Assembly (NCBI RefSeq): GCF_030689305.1
Contig: NZ_JAUYVM010000012.1
Span: forward strand, 62,001-126,000
Origin: Vibrio penaeicida
GTDB lineage: Bacteria; Pseudomonadota; Gammaproteobacteria; Enterobacterales; Vibrionaceae
Direction of reading: 5' to 3'
DNA: 64,000 nt
In this document: positions 9,944-19,107 of the stretch, piece after piece
Layout of the letters: each line of letters starts with the position of its first letter
Numbering within the stretch: the stretch's first letter is position 1
Notes under the pieces: model-generated
The model's database searches: none
What the model was told of the DNA's origin: nothing
What the model saw: the letters and a program-made list of their open reading frames with translations, nothing else
Translations under genes and position numbers: made by a program

Positions 9944-10870
9944 ATGTCTATTAAACACCCCATTATTGCCGTTACTGGATCTTCTGGTGCCGGAACGTCA
10001 ACGGTAAAAAATGCTATGGAGCAGATTTTTCGGCGAAACAGCTATAAAGCGGCGATCGTTGAAGGTGACAGTTATCACCGATATGACCGTGCAGAGATGC
10101 GAGCACGCCTTGAAAAGGCTCAGAAAGATGGAAGGAACCTCAGTCACTTTGGTCCGGAAGGGAATCTCTTTAAGGATCTTGAAAAAACACTTAAAACCTA
10201 TGGCGAAACAGGAACAGCGAAATTTCGACATTACGTTCACAATGAAGAGGAAGCACAACAGTTTAATCATCGGGTTGGTACCTTTACGCCGTGGGAGTCT
10301 ATTCAGGAAGGGACTGATCTGCTGTTTTACGAAGGTCTGCATGGCGGTGTGGTGACCGAATTTTGTAACGTTGCTCGTTATGTGGATTTGCTTATTGGTG
10401 TTGTCCCGATAGTGAATTTGGAATGGATTCAGAAAATTCACCGTGATACCAGCGTACGTGGGTACAGCCGTGAAGCGGTTACTGACATCATTTTGCGCCG
10501 TATGCATGACTATGTACATTACATCACACCTCAATTTTCCTGCACTGATATTAATTTTCAACGCGTACCCATGGTCGATACCTCGAATCCGTTTATTGCA
10601 CGTGCTATTCCTACACTGGATGAAAGTATGGTCGTGATTCGGTTCCAGGATCCAAAGAAAACGGGTGTTGATTTCCAATACTTGTTGAACATGATTCACG
10701 GCTCATTTATGTCCCGACGTAATAATATCGTTGTTCCCGGAGGGAAAATGGGGCTCGCGATGGAGCTGATTATGCAGCCTTTGATTGAAGATTTAGTATT
10801 TCATGGCTCAAACCGAGTCAGTGTCGAAACCACTCATGATCGTTTCTCCAAAAACGAAATAAGAGCATAA
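9944..10870 (+). CDS. cbbP: Phosphoribulokinase
   Basis: A 308-residue kinase that makes ribulose-1,5-bisphosphate from ribulose-5-phosphate and ATP, the reaction unique to the Calvin cycle. The P-loop is GSSGAGTST at residues 12-20. The bacterial octameric type is recognised by [40 protein letters not shown] and [10 protein letters not shown]. With RuBisCO next door, its presence is the strongest sign that the pathway is a real Calvin cycle and not a nucleotide salvage route. It sits between cbbA and cbbF with gaps of 10-12 bases. Confidence 0.97.
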   Translation: MSIKHPIIAVTGSSGAGTSTVKNAMEQIFRRNSYKAAIVEGDSYHRYDRAEMRARLEKAQKDGRNLSHFGPEGNLFKDLEKTLKTYGETGTAKFRHYVHNEEEAQQFNHRVGTFTPWESIQEGTDLLFYEGLHGGVVTEFCNVARYVDLLIGVVPIVNLEWIQKIHRDTSVRGYSREAVTDIILRRMHDYVHYITPQFSCTDINFQRVPMVDTSNPFIARAIPTLDESMVVIRFQDPKKTGVDFQYLLNMIHGSFMSRRNNIVVPGGKMGLAMELIMQPLIEDLVFHGSNRVSVETTHDRFSKNEIRA

Positions 10871-10880
10871 GGAGGTTGTT

Positions 10881-11927
10881 ATGAGCAAAGGAATTACATT
10901 TACTCGATTTATCATGGAAGAGCAGCGCCGCATTCCGGAGTCCACTGGTGAGTTTACATTGCTCTTGAACGCCATTATCACTGCGTGCAAGGAGATCGCA
11001 GACGACGTTAACCGTGGTCAACTTATCGATGTATTAGGCAGTGCAGAAAGTGAAAATATTCAAGGGGAAACGCAGAAGAAATTGGATGTAATCACTAACG
11101 AGATCTTGTTGCGAACACTTGAGTGGTCTGGTCATCTTGCGGGGATGGCGTCTGAAGAGATGGAAGACGTTTATCAGATCCCAGGGCGATACCCTAAAGG
11201 AAAGTATTTGTTGGTATTTGATCCTCTAGACGGTTCATCAAATACCGATGTCAATGTCTCAATCGGGACGATTTTCTCTATCTTACGTTGCCCTGAAGGC
11301 GTGAGTGAACCAGCGGAACAGGATTTCCTACAATCCGGAGTACGTCAGGTTTGTGCAGGTTATGTGCTTTATGGACCGTCGACAACACTGGTTCTTACAT
11401 CAGGGCATGGCGTGAATGGATTTACGCTCGATCATGATATTGGAGAGTTCATTCTTACTCACCCAGCAATGACTATCGCCCCAAAAACCAGCGAATTTGC
11501 CGTCAATGTTTCTAACCATCGTTATTGGGACAATGTCATTCGTCGCTACATCGATGAACTGATTGAAGGCGAGGACGGACCAAGGGGGCGCAACTTCAAT
11601 ACCCGTTGGATCGCATCAATGGTGGCTGAGGTTCATCGTATTCTGATGCGAGGAGGTATCTACCTCTATCCCGCAGACAGTCGAGAAAATGTAAAAAATG
11701 GTCGTTTGAGGCTGTTGTACGAAGCAAATCCGATGAGTTTTATTATTGAGCAGGCTGGTGGAGCGGCGACAACCGGTCACAAGCGCTTACTTTCTGTTGT
11801 ACCTGAGTCACTACACCAGCGTGTGCCGGTGATTCTTGGTGCCAAAGAAGAAGTAGAACGGTTGACACGCTATTACAAAGAAACGGATGACTCAAACCAA
11901 TTGAACTTGAAAAAGCAAACAAGTTGA
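10881..11927 (+). CDS. cbbF: Fructose-1,6-bisphosphatase class I
   Basis: A 348-residue sugar bisphosphatase that removes phosphate from fructose-1,6-bisphosphate, and possibly from sedoheptulose-1,7-bisphosphate. The metal-binding signature [20 protein letters not shown] is intact, with upstream [11 protein letters not shown] and downstream [16 protein letters not shown] and [17 protein letters not shown]. No separate SBPase gene is seen in the window, so this enzyme may serve both steps; that is inference. An AAGGAG motif precedes the start. The last codons lie in an imperfect tandem duplication that may have replaced the original C-terminus. Confidence 0.95.
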   Translation: MSKGITFTRFIMEEQRRIPESTGEFTLLLNAIITACKEIADDVNRGQLIDVLGSAESENIQGETQKKLDVITNEILLRTLEWSGHLAGMASEEMEDVYQIPGRYPKGKYLLVFDPLDGSSNTDVNVSIGTIFSILRCPEGVSEPAEQDFLQSGVRQVCAGYVLYGPSTTLVLTSGHGVNGFTLDHDIGEFILTHPAMTIAPKTSEFAVNVSNHRYWDNVIRRYIDELIEGEDGPRGRNFNTRWIASMVAEVHRILMRGGIYLYPADSRENVKNGRLRLLYEANPMSFIIEQAGGAATTGHKRLLSVVPESLHQRVPVILGAKEEVERLTRYYKETDDSNQLNLKKQTS

Positions 11928-11946
11928 ACCTGGAAGATCAAACAAA
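11901..11946. repeat. Imperfect 23-base tandem duplication across the cbbF stop codon
   Basis: Bases 11901-11923 and 11924-11946 match at about 18 of 23 positions, both beginning TTGAAC and ending in an AAACAA stretch. The stop codon TGA of cbbF is formed at the start of the second copy, so the duplication covers the end of the gene and the gap to the epimerase gene. Confidence 0.75.
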
Positions 11947-11960
11947 GTAGGAAGAGAACA

Positions 11961-12656
11961 ATGAAACCATGGATAGCCCCTTCGATTTTAGCCGCCGATT
12001 TTGCTTGTCTTGGTCAAGAGGTCGAAAAAGTGATTGATGCTGGCGCTGACCTTATCCATTTCGATGTCATGGACAACCATTTTGTACCAAATTTGACTTT
12101 TGGTCCGGATGTATGTCGAGCCTTACACACACATCTACGCCAGCGTGGTATCACCACTCCGCTAGATGTTCATCTGATGGTAGAGCCTGTTGACCAACTG
12201 GTTGAGAGCTTTTCCAAAGTGGGTGCGGAATGGATTACCGTCCATCAAGAAGCGTGTTCGCACCTCGATCGTACTTTACAGCTAATCAATAGCTGTGGTT
12301 GCAAAGCGGGTGTCGCGCTTAACCCTGCAACTTCACCTGAAACGCTCAAATATGTGATGGATAAAATTGACCTCATTTTGGTGATGTCAGTTAATCCTGG
12401 GTTTGGGGGACAAGTGTTTATTGACTCAGCGCTCGACAAAATAGCGGAAGTCAAAAAAATGATCGAAGCGTCAGGTCGTGAAATCCGTTTGCAGGTTGAT
12501 GGCGGAGTTAACTTAGATAATGTCGCTCTACTGGCCAACGCAGGCGCGGATTGCTTTGTCGCTGGTTCCGCCATTTTCCGAACATCAGATTACGAGGAAA
12601 CACTCACAGAATTTCGTGAAGCAGTTGATTTTGCTCCTTATGACATCACTGAGTGA
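11961..12656 (+). CDS. rpe: Ribulose-phosphate 3-epimerase
   Basis: A 231-residue TIM-barrel epimerase that converts xylulose-5-phosphate and ribulose-5-phosphate, feeding phosphoribulokinase; it is called CbbE in Calvin operons. Motifs include [53 protein letters not shown] and LQVDGGVN. It is the last gene of the rightward cbb operon. A housekeeping copy probably exists elsewhere, but that is not visible here. A GGAAGAG motif precedes its ATG. Confidence 0.95.
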   Translation: MKPWIAPSILAADFACLGQEVEKVIDAGADLIHFDVMDNHFVPNLTFGPDVCRALHTHLRQRGITTPLDVHLMVEPVDQLVESFSKVGAEWITVHQEACSHLDRTLQLINSCGCKAGVALNPATSPETLKYVMDKIDLILVMSVNPGFGGQVFIDSALDKIAEVKKMIEASGREIRLQVDGGVNLDNVALLANAGADCFVAGSAIFRTSDYEETLTEFREAVDFAPYDITE

Positions 12657-12836
12657 ACTTGGAAATAAGCAGTAAAGGTGTCAGTTAGGCATGAATTGGG
12701 TTGCGTTTAATAACTGGAAGTTGAGTAACCAGTCTAAGCAAAAAGTGGAAGGGAATTGAGTGTTTAGATAATCCTAGATGGCGAGTGTGTGGTCATATCT
12801 AACTGAATAAATAGAGTTTTAACATTTTATTAACCA

Positions 12837-12854
12837 TTGGCTTACCCTTTGCAT
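12837..12854 (+). promoter_or_regulatory. Candidate sigma-54 promoter of the hoxFUYHWI operon
   Basis: TTGGCTTACCCTTTGCAT matches the -24/-12 pattern: GG at 12839-12840 and GC at 12851-12852 with exactly ten bases between, in TTGGC...TTGCA context. It lies in the 391-base gap between the epimerase gene and hoxF and would start transcription near 12864, leaving a leader of roughly 185 bases. Dependence on sigma-54 fits the HoxA-type activator encoded downstream. I see no other gene in this gap. Confidence 0.62.
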
Positions 12855-12889
12855 AACCACATAACCTAAGGGAAAAACACGTTTATAGC

Positions 12890-12930
12890 TTTCCTCTAGC
12901 CACACTGTTGTTTTTCCTCTAGCCATACTG
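12890..12930 (+). repeat. 18-base direct repeat in the hoxF leader
   Basis: TTTCCTCTAGCCACACTG (12890-12907) recurs as TTTCCTCTAGCCATACTG (12913-12930) with one mismatch and a 23-base period. Both copies lie downstream of the candidate sigma-54 promoter, inside the predicted untranslated leader. Function unknown. Confidence 0.85.
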
Positions 12931-13047
12931 ATTGAGTTTCGTCAGATACTCGAATTAGTAACAGCAAATAAAAATTAAATAAATTGAATTACTGGGAAGT
13001 AACGTGGATGAGCCGGTAGCCGGTATTACGTGACAAGGAGTGCACAT

Positions 13048-14889
13048 ATGAGCAATGACGTATCTTCAATTTTAAACCATTATCAACATCGCCGAGAAAG
13101 GCTAATTGATATGTTATGGCAAGTTCAAAACCAAGACGGATTTATCTCCCCGTCAGCCGTAGAAGAGTTAGCCACTGGTCTAAATCTGTCTTTTCTGGAT
13201 GTACAGGAAACACTGTCGTTTTACCACTTTTTTCATGACAGACCATCTGGTGAGCACAAGATCTATCTTGCCGATACCGTGATCGCACGTATGAATGGCT
13301 ACGAATCGGTTCGAAAAGCGCTGGAAGAAGTGGTTGGGTGTCAGTTTGGAGAGGTTTCAGTAGATGGTCGTTTTGGACTCTTCGATACCCACTGTATTGG
13401 ATTATCTGATCAAGAGCCTGCGATGCTGGTTGATGGCATTCCCTTTACGAACCTTGATCCTGAAAAAGTCCGATCCGTTATCACGGCCTTGCAAAACGGC
13501 ACTACTGCTCAAGCTTTGGCAAATCCGCAACAGTTACCGGATGATACGATTGAATATATTGAAGCACTAGCGGGGAGTCAGATCCATCAATCGGGTCCGA
13601 TCTTCTTTCAAGATGATTTTGATATAAAAGCCATTGTGACTGATATTCTCGCTAAGCGTCCTGAAGAGGTGGTTTACTCCACTAGTGCCTCAAAGCTACG
13701 TGGTCGTGGTGGTGCTGGTTTCTCTGCCGGATTGAAATGGCAGCTTTGTCGTGACGCGCCAGGGAAGGAAAAGTACCTAATATGTAATGCGGATGAAGGG
13801 GAGCCCGGTACCTATAAAGACCGAGTGATATTAACAAAAAGTCCGGAACAAGTGCTTGCAGGTATGATTGTAGCGGCGTATGCCATTGGAGCTAAAGAGG
13901 GGATACTTTATCTTCGTTCAGAGTATAGCTATCTGGTGCCATACCTTGAGAAAAAATTGAGTGCTTTGAGAAGCCAGAATTTATTGGGCGATCAAATACA
14001 GGGTAGAACGGACTTCAGTTTTGACATTCGCATTCAATTGGGGGCTGGAGCCTACATATGTGGCGATGAGTCTGCACTCATTGAATCTTGTGAGGGAAAA
14101 CGAGGAACACCTCGAGTTAAACCGCCTTTTCCAGTTCAGCAAGGGTATCTTGGTCAACCCACCGCAGTAAATAATGTAGAAACCTTTGCCACCGTTGCAA
14201 GCATTATGCAAAAAGGGGCGAAGTGGTATGAGGCGATGGGAACAAACTCTTCAGCGGGCACTCGATTAATCAGTGTGGCTGGAGATGTAGATAAACCGGG
14301 TATCTATGAAATCGAATGGGGTTCGACGCTCTCTGACGTGTTGTCATTAGTCGGTGCACAAAATGCCCGCGCGGTACAAGTCAGTGGCCCTTCCGGTGAA
14401 TGTGTTTCTGTGTCTAAAGGCGCGCAAAGAACGTTTGACTACAACGATTTGTCGTGTAATGGCTCGGTGATGGTATTCAATCACCAGCGGGATTTGTTGA
14501 CCATTGTACGTGAGTTTATCCACTTCTTTGTGGAAGAGTCATGTGGGATTTGCGTTCCTTGCCGTGCTGGTAACGTGGCGCTTTACGACAAACTTAATTT
14601 AGTCATTGCAGGTCATGCCATTGAGGAAGATCTGGATGAAATTATTGCTTGGTCAAACATCATACGCAGTACAAGCCGTTGTGGTCTGGGTACGACATCT
14701 CCTAAACCCATTCTGACAACCCTGAACCAGTTTCCGGAAATCTACCAAGAAAAGCTCACTCTGCAACAAGGCCCTTTATTGGCATCCTTTGATCTCAATG
14801 AAGCGATGGAAGGATATGCGGTGGCATCTGACATCCTGATGCCGAAGACAAGGAAAGGCACTGTGGAAGCATCGGAGGCAGTCAAATGA
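13048..14889 (+). CDS. hoxF: NAD-reducing hydrogenase diaphorase subunit HoxF
   Basis: A 613-residue subunit carrying FMN and the NAD site of the soluble hydrogenase. Residues 1-160 form a NuoE-like domain and the rest a NuoF-like domain with the nucleotide/FMN loop LRGRGGAGFSAG near 218-228, NADEGEPGTYKDR, and [4Fe-4S] ligands C499, C502, C505 (ESCGICVPC) and C545. The ATG at 13048 follows AAGGAG; a GTG 18 bases earlier lies before that motif and is rejected. In the NuoE-like part the usual four cysteines are mostly replaced (A75, A80, S120, only C116 left), so that [2Fe-2S] cluster is probably absent. It is the first gene of the hox operon and overlaps hoxU by four bases. Confidence 0.95.
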   Translation: MSNDVSSILNHYQHRRERLIDMLWQVQNQDGFISPSAVEELATGLNLSFLDVQETLSFYHFFHDRPSGEHKIYLADTVIARMNGYESVRKALEEVVGCQFGEVSVDGRFGLFDTHCIGLSDQEPAMLVDGIPFTNLDPEKVRSVITALQNGTTAQALANPQQLPDDTIEYIEALAGSQIHQSGPIFFQDDFDIKAIVTDILAKRPEEVVYSTSASKLRGRGGAGFSAGLKWQLCRDAPGKEKYLICNADEGEPGTYKDRVILTKSPEQVLAGMIVAAYAIGAKEGILYLRSEYSYLVPYLEKKLSALRSQNLLGDQIQGRTDFSFDIRIQLGAGAYICGDESALIESCEGKRGTPRVKPPFPVQQGYLGQPTAVNNVETFATVASIMQKGAKWYEAMGTNSSAGTRLISVAGDVDKPGIYEIEWGSTLSDVLSLVGAQNARAVQVSGPSGECVSVSKGAQRTFDYNDLSCNGSVMVFNHQRDLLTIVREFIHFFVEESCGICVPCRAGNVALYDKLNLVIAGHAIEEDLDEIIAWSNIIRSTSRCGLGTTSPKPILTTLNQFPEIYQEKLTLQQGPLLASFDLNEAMEGYAVASDILMPKTRKGTVEASEAVK

Positions 14890-15590
14890 CAATTAAACTC
14901 ACAATTGATGGAAAGACCGTAACCGCGGAAGAAGGACAGGGGTTGATTGATGTAGCCAATGACGCTGGAGTATACATCCCATCATTATGCTACCAACGGG
15001 GAAAACCTTGTTTGGGAACGTGTAGGGTCTGTACTTGTAAGGTGAACGGCAATGCGGTCGCGTCATGTACGGTTCCCGTTCAAGATGGGATGGTTGTAGA
15101 AGTGGAAGAACCCGAAGTTCAAGATATGCGTAAGGCATTGATTGAATTATTGTTTGTAGAAGGCAAACACAATTGTCCAAGTTGTGAAAAGAGTGGTAGG
15201 TGTGATCTTCAGGCTGTCGGTTACGAAGTCGGCATGATGGTGTCTCGCTTTCCATATCGTTTTCCCATCACCGAAAATGATTTCCGCGCCGATAACATTT
15301 GGTTAGAGCGTGATCGTTGTATTTTTTGCCAACGCTGTGTCGAGTTTATTCGTGATGAAGAAACTGGGCAGAAAATTTTCAACATCAGTCATCGAGGAGC
15401 AAAAGCTCGGATAGAGATAGACGTTGAACTGGCGAATAAAATGAGCGACGAGCAGACGAAATCCGCGATGGATATCTGCCCGGTAGGCTGCATCCTCAAA
15501 AAGGCGGTGGGATTTGATGCCCCGATAGGTAAGCGGAAATTCGAGATCGAAACCGTTCGTGAACGCGCTTTAAGAGGAGAGCACAAATGA
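14886..15590 (+). CDS. hoxU: NAD-reducing hydrogenase diaphorase subunit HoxU
   Basis: A 234-residue electron-transfer subunit resembling the NuoG N-terminus. An N-terminal [2Fe-2S] ferredoxin domain shows SLCYQRGKPCLGTCRVC with a later SCTVP. It is followed by the His-Cys3 cluster motif HNCPSCEKSGRC and a ferredoxin-type motif CIFCQRC with CPVGC near the C-terminus. It passes electrons from HoxY to the flavin of HoxF. The ATGA overlaps with hoxF and hoxY show translational coupling. Confidence 0.95.
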   Translation: MTIKLTIDGKTVTAEEGQGLIDVANDAGVYIPSLCYQRGKPCLGTCRVCTCKVNGNAVASCTVPVQDGMVVEVEEPEVQDMRKALIELLFVEGKHNCPSCEKSGRCDLQAVGYEVGMMVSRFPYRFPITENDFRADNIWLERDRCIFCQRCVEFIRDEETGQKIFNISHRGAKARIEIDVELANKMSDEQTKSAMDICPVGCILKKAVGFDAPIGKRKFEIETVRERALRGEHK

Positions 15591-16213
15591 GTACTAGTAA
15601 TACCAACGTGATTTACTCTCACGAACTACCGAAAACTCCGCTGGATGCGGAAACGAAGGCACTTCGTGAAGAAAAAATTAAAGTGGCCATGATCGGGTTA
15701 TGCGGTTGTTGGGGCTGTACTTTGTCTTTCCTCGATATGGATGAACGCATCCTCGGTTTACTGGGAAAAGTAACGATTACTCGTTCATCCATTACTGATG
15801 TGAAGCGTATACCAGAGCGATGTGTGATCGGGTTTGTTGAAGGAGGCGTCGCTAACGAAGAGAACATCGAAACGCTTGAGCATTTTCGCGAAAACTGCGA
15901 TGTCCTTATATCTGTCGGTGCTTGCGCTGTATGGGGCGGTGTTCCGGCTATGCGCAATCAAGTCAGTTTAACCGAATGTTTAGAGGAAGCGTACATTTCT
16001 TCAACGACACGTCCACCTGGTTCGGACAACGTCATCCCTCATATTGATGTTCCGCGTATCACAACCAAAGTATACCCCGCGCATCAAGTTGTAAAAATGG
16101 ATTACTTCATACCCGGCTGCCCACCTGATGGGGACGCCATTTTTAAAGTTTTAGATGATTTCGTGAATGGTCGTGAGATCGACTTACCATCATCGATAAA
16201 TCGGTATGACTAA
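15587..16213 (+). CDS. hoxY: NAD-reducing hydrogenase small subunit HoxY
   Basis: A 208-residue small subunit of the hydrogenase module. Cysteine motifs for the proximal [4Fe-4S] cluster are GLCGCWGCTLSFLD, VGACAVWGG and PGCPPDGD. It lacks the C-terminal cluster domain and the Tat signal of membrane-bound hydrogenases, so it is cytoplasmic. It pairs with HoxH. Coupled by an ATGA overlap to hoxU and 20 bases upstream of hoxH. Confidence 0.95.
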   Translation: MSTSNTNVIYSHELPKTPLDAETKALREEKIKVAMIGLCGCWGCTLSFLDMDERILGLLGKVTITRSSITDVKRIPERCVIGFVEGGVANEENIETLEHFRENCDVLISVGACAVWGGVPAMRNQVSLTECLEEAYISSTTRPPGSDNVIPHIDVPRITTKVYPAHQVVKMDYFIPGCPPDGDAIFKVLDDFVNGREIDLPSSINRYD

Positions 16214-16233
16214 CACAATGGAAGGGGATTCTC

Positions 16234-17700
16234 ATGAGCAGAACATTGGTGATTGATCCGGTTACCCGAATAGAAGGGCACGGGAAAGTAACACTGCAAC
16301 TTGATGACAGTAATAAAGTAACAGACGCTAAACTGCAGGTTGTCGAGTTTAGGGGATTTGAGCGATTTATTCAGGGGCACCCATATTGGGAAGCCCCAAT
16401 GTTGTTACAACGCATTTGTGGTATTTGTTTTGTGAGCCACCATTTGTGTGGCGCGAAAGCACTTGATGACATGGTCGGTGTAGGATTGAGTGATGGCATC
16501 CAAATGCTGCCTACGCCAGAAAAAATGCGTCGTTTAGGGCATTACGCTCAACAGTTGCAGTCACATGTTACGGCGTATTTCTATCTGATTGCTCCGGAGA
16601 TGGTGTTTGGAATTGAAGAGGCACCAGAAAAACGGAATATCTTAGGGCTTGCTGAAGCAAATCCCGATTTAGTTAAAAGAGTGATTGAGCTTCGACGTTG
16701 GGGGCAAGAGCTTATTCAGGCGGTATTGGGTAAACGGATGCACGGGATCAGCTCCATTCCAGGAGGCGTAAATAGCAATATGTCTGAGGAACAAAGGGAT
16801 CGTTTTCTAAGCGGTGACAAAGACATTCTTTCTATCGATCAAGTCATTGATTATGCTCAAGATGCCCTAGATCTTTTCTATGATTACCATGAAAAGCATA
16901 GAAAAGAAATTGATAGCTTTGGTGTCGTGGAAGCCTTGGATATGTGTCTTGTTGACGAAAACGGAGACGTTGACTACTACCACGGTACATTGAAAGTTAT
17001 CGACAAAGACAAGAATACGGTTCTAGAAACGGATTATCATAATTATCTTAATTACTTCTCTGAAGCGACTGAGCCATGGAGCTATATGAAGTTCCCTTAT
17101 CTTAAGTCTTTGGGTAGAGAATCGGGTTCTGTTCGGGTTGGTCCGCTTGCACGGGTTAACGTAACGCGCCGTTACAACACGCCATTAGCTCAAGAAGCAC
17201 TGGAAAGCTTTCATAGTTACACACACGGTAAAGCGAATAATATGACGTTACATACCAACTGGGCGAGAGCGATTGAAATTCTTCATTCTGCAGAACTGAT
17301 TAAAGAGCTGTTGGTTGATCCAGACTTACAAGGCGAGCAACTGATCATCACCCCAGAAAAAGGAGCTTGGACGGGAGAGGGAATCGGAGTTGTTGAAGCA
17401 CCTCGTGGAACGCTACTTCACCATTATCGTGCTGATGAAGCCGGTAACATGACGTTTGCCAACTTGATCGTCTCTACCACTCAAAATAATCAAGTGATGA
17501 ACCGAACGGTGCAGTCGGTGGCACAGGACTGGATTTCGGGCAAACCAGAGATCACTGAAGGCATGATGAATGCAATTGAAGTGGGGATTAGAGCATACGA
17601 TCCTTGTTTAAGTTGTGCGACTCATGCAATGGGGCAAATGCCGTTGAAAGTCTCCCTTATTGATAAATCAGGGAGGCTATTGGATGAAAAATACAGATAG
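16234..17700 (+). CDS. hoxH: NAD-reducing hydrogenase large subunit HoxH ([NiFe] catalytic)
   Basis: A 488-residue catalytic subunit. The nickel-iron site ligands are RICGICFVSHH (C62, C65) and DPCLSCATH (C458, C461, ending at H464). A 24-residue tail follows H464 and would be removed by the HoxW protease once nickel is in place. The N-terminal VTRIEGHGK motif is present. From memory, the length and cleavage point match the Ralstonia eutropha soluble hydrogenase, an oxygen-tolerant enzyme, but tolerance cannot be read from the sequence. GGAAGGGG precedes the start. Confidence 0.96.
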   Translation: MSRTLVIDPVTRIEGHGKVTLQLDDSNKVTDAKLQVVEFRGFERFIQGHPYWEAPMLLQRICGICFVSHHLCGAKALDDMVGVGLSDGIQMLPTPEKMRRLGHYAQQLQSHVTAYFYLIAPEMVFGIEEAPEKRNILGLAEANPDLVKRVIELRRWGQELIQAVLGKRMHGISSIPGGVNSNMSEEQRDRFLSGDKDILSIDQVIDYAQDALDLFYDYHEKHRKEIDSFGVVEALDMCLVDENGDVDYYHGTLKVIDKDKNTVLETDYHNYLNYFSEATEPWSYMKFPYLKSLGRESGSVRVGPLARVNVTRRYNTPLAQEALESFHSYTHGKANNMTLHTNWARAIEILHSAELIKELLVDPDLQGEQLIITPEKGAWTGEGIGVVEAPRGTLLHHYRADEAGNMTFANLIVSTTQNNQVMNRTVQSVAQDWISGKPEITEGMMNAIEVGIRAYDPCLSCATHAMGQMPLKVSLIDKSGRLLDEKYR

Positions 17701-18178
17701 TCCGATACCACTTAACTCGTTTGACCTGATCTATGGAATTGGCAATATCGGTAGGCAAGATGATGGTTTGGGATGGGCTTTTATTGATGACATTGAGGAG
17801 AAGCCCGATATCAATGGCGTATTGGTTCGACACTATCAGCTCTTTTTTGAAGACGTGGATTTATTGCGTCGCCACAAAAGAGTGTTGTTTGTTGATGCCA
17901 CAAAAAGCTCTGATACCAAGAGTTTTTCCCTATCAAGAGTCGAGCCAAGACTGGATGATTCATTTACTTCACATGCCATTACGGTGCAGACCATTTTAGC
18001 TCTGTGCCACAACGTGTATCAGTCGTATCCGGATGTTTGGCTGTTAGCGATAAAAGGTGATGAATGGGAGCTTAAACTCGGTCTTACTGAGCGCGCACGG
18101 AAAAGGTTAAATCGCGCTATCAATGAAGTGATGACCGTGGGTGTTTATCCGTGCGGGTTGGCAATGGCGAACGTTTAA
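17684..18178 (+). CDS. hoxW: Hydrogenase maturation protease HoxW
   Basis: A 164-residue endopeptidase that trims the HoxH C-terminus. It shows IYGIGNIGRQDDGLGWAFID and LFVDATKS, corresponding to the nickel-recognition acidic residues of the HybD/HoxW family. The ATG at 17684 follows GGGAGG with a 7-base gap and overlaps the end of hoxH by 17 bases; the frame extends further upstream but without a comparable site. Its place immediately after hoxH fits a dedicated protease. Confidence 0.9.
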   Translation: MKNTDSPIPLNSFDLIYGIGNIGRQDDGLGWAFIDDIEEKPDINGVLVRHYQLFFEDVDLLRRHKRVLFVDATKSSDTKSFSLSRVEPRLDDSFTSHAITVQTILALCHNVYQSYPDVWLLAIKGDEWELKLGLTERARKRLNRAINEVMTVGVYPCGLAMANV

Positions 18179-18204
18179 GTCTTATTAAATTAAGGAGTGA
18201 AGTA

Positions 18205-18708
18205 ATGAACAAACCCCAAATAGAGCAAGTAGTGAAGCAGATAATTCAGGCACCGATAGGCTCCTACATTGGAGAGGAGGGAGCACAGGTACTCGCTCAG
18301 CGAGCAGCTCGAATTGAACAGCTCAAAGATAGAGCATTTTTATATCATCAGGGAGACTCAGCAAGCAGTTTCTATATGGTCGTAACCGGACGCCTTGGTT
18401 TAGTCAGGGAGAACCAGAAAACAGATAAAATTACGCTACTGCATGTACTTGAAGAAGGCGACTTGATTGGTGAACTGAGTTTTATTGATGGTGAACCAAG
18501 AAGCGTGTCTGTGCAGGCGCTCGGCGATGCATCTGTCCTGTGCTTTGATCGGCAGGATATTGACTCATTAGTTGATGAGTACCCGAAAGTTATCTTTAAC
18601 TTTATGCGAGCGATTGTGAAACGGGTCCATCACACGGTGTCAGCTATCGGTCAGCAGCAATCTGAGCTAACACACTATATTGCCACCGGTGGCAGAGGTC
18701 GTTCGTAA
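18205..18708 (+). CDS. hoxI: HoxI, cyclic-nucleotide-binding-fold subunit of the soluble hydrogenase
   Basis: A 167-residue protein with a single cNMP-binding fold at about residues 30-140 (FLYHQGDSASSFYMVVTGRLGLV, LHVLEEGDLIGELSFIDGEPRSVSVQALGDASVLCFDR). No DNA-binding domain follows, so it is not a Crp-type regulator. In Ralstonia eutropha a HoxI protein of this kind associates with HoxFUYH and offers an NADPH-responsive site. The ATG at 18205 follows AAGGAG; an upstream in-frame start would overlap hoxW. It closes the hox operon before a strong terminator. Confidence 0.85.
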   Translation: MNKPQIEQVVKQIIQAPIGSYIGEEGAQVLAQRAARIEQLKDRAFLYHQGDSASSFYMVVTGRLGLVRENQKTDKITLLHVLEEGDLIGELSFIDGEPRSVSVQALGDASVLCFDRQDIDSLVDEYPKVIFNFMRAIVKRVHHTVSAIGQQQSELTHYIATGGRGRS

Positions 18709-18802
18709 ATCCAGTCTAGCTATCCAACGTTATACAAAGGTAGGTAGCGATATTCACTGTTTATGAAAGTGATGATTTTCCGATATATAGAATTCGCCAA
18801 CC

Positions 18803-18833
18803 GAGCCCTTGTACTGATGTTTGGGCTCTTTTC
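18803..18833 (+). terminator. Rho-independent terminator of the hox operon
   Basis: GAGCCC (18803-18808) and GGGCTC (18823-18828) form a stem followed directly by TTTTC. It lies about 95 bases past hoxI in the 478-base gap before hypA, which holds no gene I can support. Confidence 0.75.
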
Positions 18834-18877
18834 TTATGTTCCTTCCATAAATCTCGGCGTTAGATTGAATATGTCAA

Positions 18878-18927
18878 GTGAACAGCCTCTTTCCAGTTTT
18901 CGTCCAAACTGGAAAGAGGCTGTTCAC
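18878..18927. repeat. Perfect 22-base inverted repeat with 6-base loop
   Basis: The arm at 18878-18899 (GTGAACAGCCTCTTTCCAGT then TT) is perfectly complementary to 18906-18927, around loop TCGTCC. No T-run follows the right arm, so it is not a standard terminator for rightward transcription. It sits between the hox terminator and the hypA promoter area. It could be a boundary hairpin, a small RNA element or the relic of a mobile repeat; nothing decides between these. Confidence 0.95.
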
Positions 18928-19035
18928 TCGGAGTAAGTAATATTTTCGATGGGTAAACGGATCAATAAATCCCACAATTGTTAAGTGGGTGTTATTTATT
19001 GGTTAAAGAGATGTGTACTATGTATTTACTGGAAA

Positions 19036-19051
19036 TGGCATGATCTTTGTA
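19036..19051 (+). promoter_or_regulatory. Possible sigma-54 promoter upstream of hypA
   Basis: TGGCATGATCTTTGTA has GG at -24 and GT in place of GC at -12, with ten bases between. It agrees with TGGCA and TTG of the consensus but misses one key base. It lies about 135 bases before the hypA start. Control by HoxA would make sense but is inference. Confidence 0.4.
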
Positions 19052-19059
19052 TTGGTCCC

Positions 19060-19107
19060 TTGGTAATAACGATTCCTAGTAATAACTATTCTTTGGAAAT
19101 AACTATC
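19060..19107 (+). repeat. Three imperfect direct repeats before hypA
   Basis: TTGGTAATAACGATTC (19060-19075), TAGTAATAACTATTC (19077-19091) and TTGGAAATAACTATC (19093-19107) follow each other with a period of 16-17 bases. They lie downstream of the possible sigma-54 promoter and upstream of hypA. Function unknown. Confidence 0.75.

Noticed and set aside
9998-10699. A 233-codon open frame on the minus strand
   Set aside because: It lies fully inside phosphoribulokinase, which has all its motifs on the plus strand; the antisense frame has no recognisable domain.
13030-13047. GTG start 18 bases before the chosen hoxF start
   Set aside because: The AAGGAG motif lies between this GTG and the ATG at 13048, so translation from the ATG is favoured.
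18205-18708. Crp/Fnr-type transcription factor
   Set aside because: Only the cyclic-nucleotide-binding fold is present; no helix-turn-helix follows, and the context matches HoxI.
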